This document shows, in pieces, positions 1-11,773 of a stretch of DNA of 64,000 nucleotides. The position numbers and the translations under genes are program-made. The notes beneath the pieces were generated by a model. The model was given only the letters and a program-made list of their open reading frames with translations, was not told the origin of the DNA and searched no databases. The stretch covers positions 1,612,001 through 1,676,000 of the forward strand of contig JAKLMB010000003.1 in assembly GCA_022813625.1 (NCBI GenBank), given 5' to 3'. Within the stretch, counting starts at the first letter, position 1. Every line of letters starts with the position of its first letter. Origin of the DNA: Aaosphaeria pasadenensis. Its lineage: Eukaryota; Ascomycota; Dothideomycetes; Pleosporales.

Positions 1-701
1 CCTCAATCCTCGTAGCCAACCTCGACAACCTCCTCTTACTCTGCTCATAGAAAACGACATACAAGCCCGCATACGGCGCGTCCCGCACCGCCGTAGCCCC
101 AAACCCCGCAAAGAACCCCCTCACCCCCTCCCTCGCCCAGATATCCCGCGTCGCCGACACCAGCGACGTGTACGCGTAGAGGTTGCTCTCGTACCGCACT
201 TTCAGCACCGTGATCGGCATCATCACGAAGCCCGCCCACGTGCGCGCGACCGCGCCGGTGGCCAGGTTCGCCGTGTTCGTGAGTTTCGGGAGACTGCTCG
301 AGTGGCCGTCACCACCACCACCGGCGGTCCCTCGGACGCTCGCCCGAGCGACTTCCTGCCGCAGGGCATTCAGGCCGGAGAAGTAGAGCGCGGAGCCGCA
401 GCCCGTGCGTAGTGTCGACGGGAGGGTGCCGCGCCAGAATTGTCGCAGGGGAGAGGGGCCGCGGGCGATGGAGCGGATGGTGGCGAGGTAGGTGTTTTGG
501 TGGGATTGCTGGACGCGGGTTTTGAGGAGGTCGGCGGGTTGGAGGAGCACGGCGGAGAGGATGCCTGAGGAGAGGCCCGCGAGGAAGTGGACTTTATATT
601 TGCAATGGACTTGTTAGTTATGGGGAATTTGGGGGGGAGGGGATATGGGGGAGAGGGGACGTACAAGAGGACGGAGCGCGCGACTTCGAGCCATCTGACA
701 T
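1..701 (-). CDS. HEM25: Mitochondrial glycine carrier Hem25/SLC25A38 (3' end outside window)
   Basis: Mitochondrial carrier family protein of the inner membrane. Known family members import glycine for 5-aminolevulinate and heme synthesis. Two exons are visible: 665-701 (12 codons, starting MSDGSK) and 1-591. The C-terminus runs off the left edge. Exon 2 starts FHFLAGLSSG and holds a carrier signature PADLLKTR followed by VQQS. The next repeat has PITVLKVRYES, the SLC25A38-type variant in which the usual acidic residue of the carrier signature is replaced. Near the edge is GVRGFFAGFGATAVRDAPYAG, typical of the last carrier repeat. The intron (592-664) has a good GTACGT donor and a CTAAC branch-like site, but its acceptor ends AAAG rather than YAG. 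That is the one weak point of the model. The family match is strong; the glycine specificity is inferred from family membership. Confidence 0.88.
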
Positions 702-1840
702 CCTTCCGCTTCTTCTTCTTCTTCTCTCACTTCCACCTTTTTCAATCAATCCCGTTCAATTACCACTACTATAAACAATTAAACCGTGAACAATGCCAAT
801 CCCCGCGCAGCATTGTTGGTGAGCTTTTCGCAGACGAGGAGACTCGCAATTGGCGTCGTGGGGAACGAGTGTAGTGTGAGAGCTGAGGTGCGTGTTGTAT
901 TATTTTTAAGTTTTTGGGGAGAAGAGATGACGTTCTCGATGGAGGTGATTTGCCCGCCCAGGCGCCGCGAGTTCCCGACACAGCGGATCATCGGTGTGCC
1001 GACTGGATGGGTGCGCCAGGTCAGCTGCGGGTCGGAATTTGTAACCGAGGCGGTGGGTGGGTGTCAAGACAATGAATGATTAGTTAGGGGTCATTCGAGT
1101 GCAGTCACAGGTACAATTGCAACCTGCCATAGCGAAGCAAAGAAAGTAATCGGCACAATTGGAACAATTCATGTTTTATGGTAGTTATATAGTTAATAGT
1201 TATTTCTAAATAAACCATGCTGCTCGCTTTCAAAGGGCAAATAAATGCAAGGCAAGGCAAGCAAGCGAGCGAGCCCATCTCGTGTCGTGTATAAAAAGCG
1301 TCTCAAACGTTCAAAAAAGCTCGAACCTCGAATAAACCGGTGACTCCTGGTACTCCGTAGTCACTCAACGCACCCACTCGCTCATTCTAGATAGTTGACG
1401 ATAATGCATGCTGCCGTCCACTTCATCCTGCCTGCCTGCCTTCCCCACAATTTCGTAATGGCATCGCATCCAACTCCCCCGCCCAGTTCCAACGTATCAA
1501 GACAGAAAAATAGAAAGAAGGAGAAGAGAGGAATTAATTATATAATGGTGAATGTAAAAAACACTTCGCTTGGATGGTTGGTGAAAAGGGGCTGCTGAAC
1601 AATTGCTGCCGCCGGCAAACAAGAAAAGAACAAAAGGTAGAAACGATCATGCCGAAGTAAGAAAGCGTTTGAGGGTAAGTACTCCAGCTATGGCCACCCG
1701 ATCCGAAGCGTCGTCATAAAAAGAAAAAGGAAACACCCATTCCAAACGCCATGCTCGTGTAAATGCAAAAAAAGTCAATGGTTCAATAAAGGGTTATGTG
1801 CAAGCCAGTGCACACGGTCTTGATGAGTGGAATGGAATGT
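702..1840. other. Intergenic, Hem25 upstream / Kcs1 downstream
   Basis: No gene seen. It holds the Hem25 promoter side, with a pyrimidine tract of CTT repeats at about 703-730 next to the start, and the 3' side of Kcs1. A short AGGCA/AGCGA repeat lies at about 1241-1275 and a TACTCCGTA motif at 1351-1359. The open frames here are short, lack domain features and overlap each other on both strands. Confidence 0.6.
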
Positions 1841-4800
1841 TCAGACGCTCACGTTTCCGTCTCCGCCAGGAGGCTCCATCCAGTCACCAACGCCATTGAA
1901 GCCAGGGCCTAGCGAGTTCAGCGACATGCCCTCGCCTTCTCCGCGCTCAACCCACTCTTTCTCGTTCAGATCTCGCCAGATGCGATGGAAGTACAGTCGG
2001 AGGCTTCTGAGTCCGCGGAGGTACCCGGCATCCACTCCGTCTGGATCGTGAGGGGGGCAAAAAGCGTCCTCGGGTATTGCGTCTTCGGCGGTAACACAAT
2101 TGGCGAAATCTACGATCCTGAGCTTGATCTCAGAATCGTCAATGATATTATTCTTCCCAGGCGCAGGAGAGACTGTGGCAGACACGTCTTCCGTGCTCGA
2201 ATTCGACGCACCCTGCGGCATCGGTGGTTGGTTCTTGTCCTTCTCACCGTCACCACGATCGTACAGCATCAGTAAACTGCTAGCATAGAATCGGTACCCG
2301 GGAAGTCTCTTGATCATCCCTTCCAATGCACTGATTTTCTCCAATATTGTCGGTATGTGCCGGAGAGCTGCTTTGTAACCGATACCGTCGAAGAAGAACC
2401 GCTTCAGAGCATCTTGGAACTCCTTGCCAGCCTTGAGGTCACGGCCGAAGTATTTGTCCTCAAAGACGTAACTCTGTGTCTTGACATTCCATATTTGCAT
2501 GCCGCAGACCCTCACACCAAGCTCACGGCTTGTAGTCATCTGACATTTACGCCGCTGGGATCGCTGCTTCTTTTCATTGGCTTCGATGCCATACTGTCGC
2601 GTCCCCATCTTGAGATCAAGGACACAGGGCCTCGACATCCCCGCTGTAAGATCTTCTAGCAGGAGGAAATGTTGGACACGCTCGTCGGGTTGCTGTTGAG
2701 CTTCCTTGGGGTTCGAGGGATCTAAAGCAGCTGGTGTGGACGGTATGGGTTGAGGCACAACTGGCGCAGGGAGCATTGTTCCCACGGACCCGCCTGGAGT
2801 ATCCGGTTGACTGGTCGGCTTACTCGCGGGCTCAAAAGTTAGATCTGGCCTAGGAAGGCTCGGTGAGCCCGGAGGGTCATCATCCATCGCAAAAACCTCC
2901 TCCTCGCGATCACCAGTGTATCCTTCCTCTTCGTAAAACTCTAGATTATGCCTCTTACTCGAGTCCACACCGAGAGGACGGCGCGTCAAACCTCCACCCG
3001 AATGACGTCTGCGGGGAAGAGTGGAAGAGGGCGGCACGCGCAAGGTAGCTTCATTGTCCGAATCTGCATGAAAAGTGTCGAAATGTGGAGATCCTCCAGA
3101 AAGCTTGCGGTGAGCCTCGGCTTTCAGGACTTGCTTACGAGTCGGCTCCTCTACGAATGATGAAGCATTTATGTGTGAGACACTCGAGGTGCTTCTTCGC
3201 ATGGAGGGAGCGGACCCTACCAGATTCGGGGAGTCAGGCCTCACCTTTTGTGGAATTCGACGATGTCCGTGTCGATGTCTATGATGGATGGGCGGTGGCG
3301 CGAAAACCTGGCGAAGGACCTCTTCTTGCAGCTTTCTGTTGATAGTGGTGACTCCCCAGCTAGTATGGTGCGGCAATGGTGGCCGGCGTGAATACTCCTC
3401 CGAGGCCTCCGAAACGAAACCAATATCGCTCTGGTTCCTTCGGTGATACTGGGATGGAAGTGAAGAATTGCTCATCCAGGGGTCAGGAGTAGTAGAGCGT
3501 GGAGGAACACGAAACAGATCGTGGGGAATTATGTGGCGATTGTTTTCAAAAATTACCTGGGGAACAGGCATGGTTTGTTGTGAGTGACTGACAACCCTAG
3601 GATGCTCATCAGAACTGGCCTTGTGGCTTGTGTGTTCAGAAGTGTGATTCGAAGATGTGGTGTCGGCTTTGAGCGAGGATTGAGCATCTTGATTACCGGC
3701 CTCTTCATTCTTGCTCTTGTCCTTGGTTTTCTTCTTTTTGGGAGCTTTACGATATGTGACATTAAGGACACCGATATATCTATAATTCGACGCAAAATTA
3801 GTAAATGAAATTGATATGCATAAACCTCCACGCAAAGCAATGCCTTTGCTGATATTTCAGCTTCACATCAAAGGGTGACAGGGGTAGTAAATTCATACCT
3901 GGGCAGAAACTCCAGCAAATCAGGATGATGCCGCTCAACCGTCTCATAAAATTCGTTTTCTCGATTGTTGAGTTGCTTGCACACAGCCCGTCTGGAAAAA
4001 CGATATACAGTGGTGTGGCCGCCAACTTGGTGATCATATGGCTTCAGCTCGACGGCGCCTAAGGGTGCTGGTGGCTGTGGGGCGGGGACGGGCTTCGCTT
4101 CCTTTTGTCGCGGAGTCGCAGTCGGGGTCGTTCCTAAGTCATCAGTGACGCTAGAATCAACGCTGCGTAAGGAGTGCAATGATTCGGCGAGCGACTCATA
4201 GTCAGACTCGGTTGATGTCGCATCCACTGGGGAGGTCATCGACTGCTCGTCTTCTTCTGACGTGGCAGCTCTTTTTGGTATATCACCATGCAGGCATTGA
4301 TTTGTATCTTGGGATTGTAGAGAGATTTCTACTTCTTGGGGAGTTTGTACAGTCTCTTCCTTGGACCATCCTTTGGGACCTCTAACCGTACCGGTAGGCT
4401 TCCGTTCCCGTTTCACCTCACCTTCGTTCTCTGCGTGCACTTCTTCTAGCGGGGTCTTATCTGACTTCAATTGGCGATGAGGGAAATACAAGGCAGACGA
4501 TATTTGTTCCCGTTCGGAGTCTTCCCCGTCGGAACCAGGCGATCGCTCCTCGCTGCCGGTCGGAGAGGCCGAAGTGAAGTAGTCGGTTGCTTCGTGCAAC
4601 TTCGACGTGGGGATGCCCTTTGCGAGTCTCTCAACCACAGCGGTAGGCAGACTCTTCGAAAATGATGTCCCTGAATCGGCTCCCGGGGTGAGGTTTCCAA
4701 AGTTTCGAATCTCTTCCAGTAAGCGCAGGGGAATCTCTCGCTTTTGCTTCTGTTCAGCCGGGTGTGGGCTACCAGGAACATCTGGCTTAATCGCCTCCGT

Positions 4801-5817
4801 CACATCGAGGCCCGGGGTGCGTAGAGGTTCGAAGTATGATTCGCCTGCAACAGCTTCTGGGGACTGTACCGCAGACGATGGGTAGGAGAATTCATCCTCC
4901 TCGGAGGGAATTGGTAGTGTCCGATCCCCATTACGTCGATCCTTTCCTTTCCCCTCACGCTTTTTCTGCTCCTCGGCGGCATCATTCTCCTTAAACACTC
5001 GTAGGTAATGGCTCGCCTTTCGACTCCTCGCCGTCGGCGGTTGTTCTGCCTTGGGTAGAGTGGCCTCGATTTTCTTATCTACGTGGGTAACTCCCCGGGT
5101 GGGTTTTGGAGCGTTGTTGTTGCCGGGAAAGACGGCATTGCCTTCCCGCCATGCATTATATCTCATTCGTTCCTCGCTATCCGCCAATGCCTCCAAAAGA
5201 GGCCGGCTCACTGCGTGTGGTGTATCGGGGTGATGGGGCGTGGAAGGGCGACCGACGGGGGAGTCGACGGGGCTCATGAAGGGAGGAGGGCTCTGGGTCA
5301 GGGTTCCGACATCCATGCCTCTACTTCCCATCAATGGTCTGTTCGGATTGAAGTGGGTGGCCAGAAGGCCTTGGTGTTCTTTGAGGGAGGGAGGAGGGTA
5401 GGAGGGCGTATCGTGGTGGCGGAAGATGGGCGATTCCATCAATCGTCGAGCGGGAGCCGCAGCTGTTGCCATGTTGGGCAGAGGACGGTCAAAAGCATTG
5501 TTCCTGGGCGAGACTTCGACTGGGGACGAGATGGGAGAGGAGGCAGGACTATCGGAAGGTAGGTATGTGGTCGCAAATATACTATCACGTTCCGAGAGCT
5601 GGGGCCGATCGATCGAAGGAGCCCATATAGGTTCAAGGCCGAGTGGAGTGGTTTTGGAACGGCCCGCCTTGGAGAGGCTCTTTGGTATCACCTCTGGTGA
5701 GGAAGAAATGGAAGGAGGGGAGGGGCGGGTCGCGCCATGGCCGGGGATGTGGGAGGCATTTGACCTCACCGAAGCGGAGGGTGAGGTGTTTTTCGGGGCG
5801 TTTGCGGGCGGTGACAT
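1841..5817 (-). CDS. KCS1: Inositol hexakisphosphate kinase Kcs1
   Basis: Makes inositol pyrophosphates (IP7) from IP6 in phosphate and stress signalling. Exons 3899-5817 and 1841-3779 join across a 119-nt intron (GTATGA donor, ATAG acceptor) in the middle of the conserved stretch LEFLPR-YIGVLNVTYRK. The product is 1285 residues. The first 590 or so are low-complexity, Ser/Pro-rich and probably disordered. The kinase parts are residues about 598-660 (GGHTTVYRFS, then HHPDLLEFLPRY) and 980-1285. Visible motifs are PCVLDLKMG at 1024-1032 (the PxxxDxKxG inositol-phosphate-binding motif), SLLMLYD at 1141-1147, and VDFAN at about 1196-1200 (metal-binding DFA type). The start is the first in-frame ATG. 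The frame stays open upstream to about 6267 but contains no other ATG. Another basic, Ser-rich spacer of about 310 residues splits the kinase, as in yeast Kcs1. Confidence 0.93.
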
Positions 5818-6343
5818 GGAATCGACATTGGTCAGACCGCGACGAGGGCAGGACTGGGAAAGCGTGGGTTCGCGAGTGGCAGATATCGCCGGGGATTTAC
5901 GAGGGAGGTCGTGAGCGTGGATGGCCAGGGAAACGGTCGTTGGGCGCGCGCTGCGGTTGACGCAACGAGCGGCGAGCGACGAGCCGGGATGTTCAGCGTG
6001 TGTAATGTACGTGTAATGGCAATGGGAGCCGACGGAGGGTAGCGGGTGCGCGAGTCTGTGGTATGTGCAATGATGGTGGAAGGGGGGTGGAGGAGGAATC
6101 CGGATATCTACACAGTAGGCGGTGGTGTCGATCTGGGAGTGCGAATGTATGTGCGAGAGTTGTGCGTGTGTGAGAACGAGGGAGGTTGTGTGGATGTACG
6201 AGTAGTAGAGTAGAAGAGTAATTAGTGAGGTTATGGTAGTTGGGCCTTGGTTTTTGGCCTCAGTCACTATTACTCGATTCGGACTGGCCTTGGGCTGGAA
6301 CTGCTATCTTGGACGTTACAGACCAGTAGTCAAGACAGTTATG

Positions 6344-6416
6344 GTACAGTTACTGTTAGGTACGATATAGTACGATATAGTACATAAAGTGCAGTACAGT
6401 ATACACGCAGTAGTAC
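6344..6416. repeat. GTAC cluster upstream of Kcs1
   Basis: Six GTAC tetramers occur in 73 bp, including two copies of GTACGATATA in tandem (6360-6379). A further three GTAC lie at 6678-6696. Each GTAC is palindromic. Function is unknown. Confidence 0.6.
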
Positions 6417-7986
6417 AGTGACAGTAGTGAAGTGTCTACTACTGACTGGCTGGCTGATGGAATGATGTCGAGTCGTACAGAATAAACGGTAGGGATCCAG
6501 GGGCAGTTTGGAATAGATATGTCGAGATGTTCGTTAGAAGAGTTGAAGGCCTATGAACCGAGCACGTTGGAAGGATTGTGGACAAGGCGAGGGGGGGAGA
6601 TATGGCGTAGGGGTAGCGGCGGTGGCGGCGTATGTGCGTGCGTGAATAGCCTGTATGTTGGATATACAATACAGCATGTACATTACGGTACGGTACGGCA
6701 GCTAGAGGAAGATCATCCAGATCAGTACAGTTGGTTACCTAGTGTCCATGATCAATTGATTTAGTACGACCCGGTTGGAAGTGGATATGGTTGTGGATGT
6801 GGATGTGTAGACTCGAGTTAAACATGTGGTGGTGGAGGTGGCGCAAGGATTAAATAAGAGTAAGCGAAGTGTTTGCCAATAATGACGTTGCGGGGAGACG
6901 GCACTACAGATCTCGACGAACATTATCATGACATCTATAATCCAGGATACAGCTCTTGACTTCATCAATTATCATTAAAATAGGATTTGACTGACTACCT
7001 GATCATTGCCTCCATTCATAATGCAGACAGATATGTGCCAATGATCCAATTGGCATCTCGGTGTTGTTTAATCAATGCGGACAGGGGGATAAGACAAGTT
7101 CCGGGAGATAGATAGCTTAGCGAAACATCCAACAGTATGTTTATCTACTCCGTATCTATCGTCTATCTTCTCTGCCAGCCAGTATCATCTAATCTACTTA
7201 CCAATGTCCGTCATCCGCTGAAACAGAATATCAGATCGTTACTTGGTGTATTTTAAAATATAATATATACCAAGGGAGGGGAGATACTGCTATGATGCAG
7301 TAAACCGGCAATAACCCTCCTACCCAGCTACCATACTTGTACCTTATAACAGCAAGACAATCTACACCACACAACCGTCAACGTGGTCCATTGCCAACCA
7401 TACCAGGCAAAGTCAATCCAACTAATCCAAGTCGCACCAATTCACCCAGGGAATGTCCAATCGCCCATGTGAGGTACACAGACACTGTCGTCCGCGCGTT
7501 TGTCGTTGCACGCCATGCATTCTTCGTTCCGATTCCCCGCTATCCACTATTCACCATTCAAGAGTTCACAGCTTCACACCACGAGTCATCACCATTCAAC
7601 TTGCTCTGTTGACATTTGCGTGCTGACCTCTTCTGCGTACGTGCGTGCGTATACGTTCATTTCCAATTATCGAATTGGTCAATCAATGTCGGAAGTAATT
7701 TGGTTCGGTATCAAAGCTTCGAGTTGATGGATGGAACGAATGATCGTATCTCTCCGCAACACACGCGCGGAAAACGTGAGATAATCATCCCAATTGATTG
7801 GACATCCCCTCCGCGCAGCGAAGCGCACTGGACAACCTTGGGCACCAGGTATCTACAACCTCTAGAGTACCTAACTCGTTACTCGTACCAACAATTTAAA
7901 CACAGACAAAACATCTACACCGCAAACTTTCGTAAACACATTCTCATGAATCAAGTTCACAACTTCCATGATTCACCTTTCGCACG

Positions 7987-8032
7987 ACCAACCCCAACCC
8001 CAAACCCAAACCCAAGTCCCAAACCCCCAGTT
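7987..8032 (+). repeat. C/A-only low-complexity tract
   Basis: Irregular CCAACCCC / CCCAAA repeats make up nearly all of this short tract. It is not the fungal telomere repeat TTAGGG/CCCTAA: T is almost absent and the period is irregular. Confidence 0.55.
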
Positions 8033-8663
8033 CCCACTTCCCCGTCATTCCCCTACCCACCTCGTTAAGATTCCCATACCCGTATTGCCAATGTCATTTC
8101 CCCTCCGGAAAACAGCGCTACGTACCCTACGTCCAGCATCCAGCATCCCCCGCCGACCTATCAACAATCACGTGAACTCCCTTCCTCACCCAATTACCTC
8201 CATAGCAAGACGAATGATTTACTCGCGAATGGACTGGTCCAATTATGCCATACCCACATACATGCCATACCACACAAAACTCCATATACATGCCAAAGAT
8301 CCCATTTGCGCTCGCGCGCAGGGATGGTGCGTGCGTCTGCGGTGCTGGTACATAAGTAGGCGATACTCATCCAATGATCTGAGAACGTGGTGCGGTGAAC
8401 CAAGTCCATCTAGGACAGGACAGCAAGGGCGGGGCGAGGCGAAGTGAAGCGAAGCGAAGTAACGAGCATCCCCGGAAAATGCGGGTTTTACACCTTGTGT
8501 ACTGTGTAGTCTTGGTTTGGGATAGGTTGTGTGTATGTTTATGTACGGTACGATGGGGAGAGGATGAGGTATGTTGTGAATGGTGGGTGCAATTTTTCTG
8601 TCTTTTTTTTTGTTTACTTTGGGAGGGAATGGGTGTGTGAAGGAGTGGTATTGATGTGTTTGG

Positions 8664-8680
8664 TTGATTGATTGATTGAT
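8664..8680 (+). repeat. GATT microsatellite
   Basis: About four copies of TTGA/GATT in tandem in noncoding DNA downstream of the next minus-strand gene. Confidence 0.7.
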
Positions 8681-8950
8681 TTTTGGGTTGTTTTATCATT
8701 ATTTCTTTGGTATAGAGTGCAGTTGTTACTTGCTTTGCTCTCTGGACTGATGTGCAAGAGAGGGTGAGTGAATACCCGTCTAGCCGGATCCTTCCATCCT
8801 ACAAGTACATCCTTCCGTCCATTATATTCCTGGCCGAAAAGGTATAACAGCATATGCAGACCTTGGTCTCATACGTAACTAACCCGCATATCGGCTGAAA
8901 AGGGCACGCATGTCTCGCTACCAGTAATATCAGTATCGCCAATTCTCATA

Positions 8951-11188
8951 TCATATCATCGCCTCGAGATTCTGCAAAAGGCCGTTTGTGAAGTCCAACC
9001 CTTCTCCCTCCATCGAGTGGTGGAAGTTCAGTTGGGGGAGCTCAATTGGTCGGCTGTCACCTCCGCTGCCATCTGTCAGAGGCAGCATCATCGTGAGTGG
9101 CGAGAGTCTGCTCACAGACTCTTGCGACCCTTTCTCTGAAAAATTCATGATGCTCTGGAACGAGAGGCGTGAGTTGCGCTCCTTTAGCGGTATGCGTTCC
9201 GCGGATGGTGTTGGCGGTGTTGTGCTACTTGTTATTCTCTGCTGGCCTTGTGACGTCTGCAGTGCGTCCCTTCCATCCGCTGGGCGGACGGTAAATCGCA
9301 GGTTGCTGTGTCGTGACACTACGCTTTTCTTCTTTATGGTGCTGAATGTGAACGGCGAGGCTGCTTCGAACATCTCTTGCGTGCTCATCGGCACATCGTG
9401 CATCTCGTCCACTGCATCGTGTCTGTCCAACCTGGCATGGAAAACATGGAACGGCGTGACGGATGGGCTCCTTCGGTCTTCCGAATGTTGCCGTCGCTCG
9501 TCCTCTTGGCCGTCTGTACCAAAGCCTGGTGTCACGTTCGGCGGAGAGAGCATTGATTGATCCTGGAACTCTTGCTGGGCCATCATCATGGCAGCTTGTG
9601 TGGAATAATTATTAGATAGGCGACTGGGCTTTGGATCGTGTCGTAGAGGTGTCATATCATCCTCATCTGGGACGTCGTATATATCACGGCGATGATGCTC
9701 TGTTCTCTCAAGATCCACGCCATTGGCATTCGATTTTTCCTCCTGTATTGTTTTACTTCCCTTTTCTGCCGCTTTCTTGGTGCGTTTACTGAGGATGGGC
9801 GAGGAATCGAATGTGACTGGTCGAGGTTTAGGTTTCGCTCCCTTGCTTGACTTCCTCTTCGGTTGTGGATCGGCGTCTGTATATTTGCTCCTGCTGTGGC
9901 TAGCTCCGCTATTGACAACATTATCCTTCTTGGCTCGTCTTGATGTTGACTTCGCGCTGCTTGGTCTCATTACACAGCGTTCCGCAGAACCTTGTATTTC
10001 TTCTTTTGAGGGTGATGTTCGACGTGCGGGCTGCGAATTAGCAGCAGCCACTAATTGTGAGAAGATTTCCTCCGCAGGTTGAGCTCCCTCGGCAGATATG
10101 AGTTCGTCTTCTGCGTTCGTACTACGTGCCTGCTCTTCGGGATGAATGCTCGCGGGATCCTTGAGTGAGGGAGGGTCAACGCTATCTTCTGCAGTATCAC
10201 CCAGAGGCATTTGGTGTTCTTCGTATTCTTCCGGTTGTTGTTCCACAAGGCTATCTTTTACACTAGAATCTTGCACAGACAGTGTCCTGCGAATTTGTTC
10301 TGTTGACGAAGCTACGGGCTCTAGCGTATGGTTACTTGTAGAGTTATCACGCTCGCCCTGGTGAGACTGTTGTCGGCCGGACAGTTCACTTGTTTCTACG
10401 GGTTCGTTAGAAATTGCAGCTTGAGCATCTGGAGCTGGCGTTGCAATCATCATTGAGGCAGATGCACATGATGAAGGATAATTGGCTGTTGGGACCCCGA
10501 TTAGTTTCGCATTCGTCACACAATGAGTTGTGGCCTTACTCGTTAACGCTATTGCCTCTTTTCCTGGCCGTGAAGGACTTGGAGAAGATCTGTGTCCCCA
10601 ATTTGCTTTGAGCCCAGACTTTCGACGCTTCAGCCATGGCGAGGTTTGTGTCGATAGAGATCTCTTACGAGACTGATTGACATTAAGGTCTTCATCCGTG
10701 TATCCTATTTGTCGAGGAGGAGATGTCGCTAATGGCCGGTGTGAGTTTCTAGTGATGAGGTTTTCTGGGTCCCGCGACTTCGAGTCCCGCATAGAGTCTG
10801 ATTGTGCTTGGAAGCGGGAGGAGGGAGGGTTCATTTCATTGGGTTGCTTCTTGTTGTGGGTCCTTGTTTGTTCGCTGAATTGCCCTTTGGCGTATGTACG
10901 ATTCGATTTCTGCTGAGGGCTCTCGCGCAGGAAATGCCTTTTCCTGCTCCATGGGTTTTTCCAGCTTTCCCCATCGAAAGGTCCCCTGAGTTGTGCCGAC
11001 CGGATTAGTGGTCGTTTTCCTCGAATCAAATAGTCAACAGCAATGTCCTCTATCCTTTGGCGTCTGCGTTCCTGATCTTCGATGCTGATATCGTCGTTTG
11101 GCCAGAGCTCCAGGAAGTCCTCTTGATCATGTGACGCCTCCTCGAAATGAAGCCCTTTCAGTAGACCAGCCTGCACAGCCCGCGCCAT
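8951..11188 (-). CDS. Conserved fungal protein of unknown function ('protamine P1'-annotated type)
   Basis: Single-exon gene of 745 residues with a good start context (AAT before ATG). It is rich in Ser, Arg, Lys, Glu and Gln and probably mostly disordered. Two segments look conserved from memory of fungal proteins often auto-annotated 'protamine P1'. One is an N-terminal motif around residues 45-85 (YLIRGKRPLI, then LRGPF, then WKNPW). The other is a C-terminal motif near residues 600-700 (TQEMFEAASPF, then FSTIKKK, then PLKERNSRLSFQ and IMNFSEKGSQ). Several Lys/Arg runs (KRRK, PKRKSSK, KPKPRP) could be nuclear-localisation or DNA-contact sequences. There is no enzymatic motif, signal peptide or membrane span. 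It is divergent from the Cdc11 gene, with a 585-bp shared upstream region. The family name is a database habit; no protamine function is implied. Confidence 0.8.
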   Translation of the reverse strand: MARAVQAGLLKGLHFEEASHDQEDFLELWPNDDISIEDQERRRQRIEDIAVDYLIRGKRPLIRSAQLRGPFDGESWKNPWSRKRHFLRESPQQKSNRTYAKGQFSEQTRTHNKKQPNEMNPPSSRFQAQSDSMRDSKSRDPENLITRNSHRPLATSPPRQIGYTDEDLNVNQSRKRSLSTQTSPWLKRRKSGLKANWGHRSSPSPSRPGKEAIALTSKATTHCVTNAKLIGVPTANYPSSCASASMMIATPAPDAQAAISNEPVETSELSGRQQSHQGERDNSTSNHTLEPVASSTEQIRRTLSVQDSSVKDSLVEQQPEEYEEHQMPLGDTAEDSVDPPSLKDPASIHPEEQARSTNAEDELISAEGAQPAEEIFSQLVAAANSQPARRTSPSKEEIQGSAERCVMRPSSAKSTSRRAKKDNVVNSGASHSRSKYTDADPQPKRKSSKGAKPKPRPVTFDSSPILSKRTKKAAEKGSKTIQEEKSNANGVDLERTEHHRRDIYDVPDEDDMTPLRHDPKPSRLSNNYSTQAAMMMAQQEFQDQSMLSPPNVTPGFGTDGQEDERRQHSEDRRSPSVTPFHVFHARLDRHDAVDEMHDVPMSTQEMFEAASPFTFSTIKKKSVVSRHSNLRFTVRPADGRDALQTSQGQQRITSSTTPPTPSAERIPLKERNSRLSFQSIMNFSEKGSQESVSRLSPLTMMLPLTDGSGGDSRPIELPQLNFHHSMEGEGLDFTNGLLQNLEAMI

Positions 11189-11773
11189 ATTTTCAGAGCA
11201 GGTCAGATCGTACTCCAGAATATCATCCAGTCCCTAGAATGGTGCTACCGGTTCAATATTGCATTCGTTTTATGTTGACTTGGTCTAAGTCAGAGGTGTA
11301 TGTTCTGGCCAGTTGCATGATTCAATATTGATCCTCGCAAGTAGTGAGCACTTCCGGAAAGCTCACAACAATCAGATGGAACTGCAGCGAGGTAATGAAT
11401 GAGTACTGAACGAATGTAAATGGATACAGTGCCGGTAGAAAGGCGTTGCACCGGCTTGCTGGTAGTTAGTATCTCGTAGATCGACAAGCGGATCTGTTTC
11501 GAGAGCCCGTTGCTCTGGCGACGAGATCGCACCGATAACGATCACGTGGCGATAGGGAACCACAACTCTGGGATGGCTTGTCACGCAGTGTAATGAACGT
11601 GTATATTGATACATCAATCCTTTTCACGCGTCCATTGTTACGACACTTGCCATTGAGGCACATTACGCTCCCGCCATGCGCTGCTGCATTACTAACTAAA
11701 TCAACGACGCGTTCCCCGGTCAAAAACAACTTCCCACAACAACGAGCGCGAACCAAAACATCAAAACCACAAC
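11189..11773. promoter_or_regulatory. Divergent promoter region, unknown-function gene / Cdc11
   Basis: 585 bp between two start codons on opposite strands. The last 50 bases before the Cdc11 ATG are A/C-rich with CAAAACATC-type runs, typical of fungal 5' leaders. No specific operator is recognised. Confidence 0.55.

Larger units (their letters stand above)
5818..8950. other. Long Kcs1 upstream region, no gene seen
   Basis: A 3.1-kb stretch between the Kcs1 start and the end of the next gene, both on the minus strand. No conserved protein is encoded. The open frames at 7337-8447 on the plus strand are Pro/Thr/His-rich, overlap each other and lack domain features. It contains GTAC clusters (6344-6416 and 6678-6696), a TACTCCGTA at 7146-7154, a C/A-rich tract (about 7987-8032), GAAGC-type repeats (about 8435-8460) and a GATT repeat (8664-8680). 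It is most likely the promoter and 5' leader of KCS1. Confidence 0.55.

Noticed and set aside
5818..6267. N-terminal extension of Kcs1 to 6267
   Set aside because: The extension has no ATG (its first codon would be GTG) and an un-protein-like composition, so the annotated start is the first ATG at 5817; reported as a finding instead.
7987..8032. C/A-rich tract considered as an interstitial telomere repeat
   Set aside because: It lacks T at the position needed for CCCTAA and has no constant period.
7337..8447. Three overlapping plus-strand open frames of 91-159 codons upstream of Kcs1
   Set aside because: Composition is low-complexity (Pro, Thr, His), the frames overlap each other, and no conserved motif or splice-supported extension was found.
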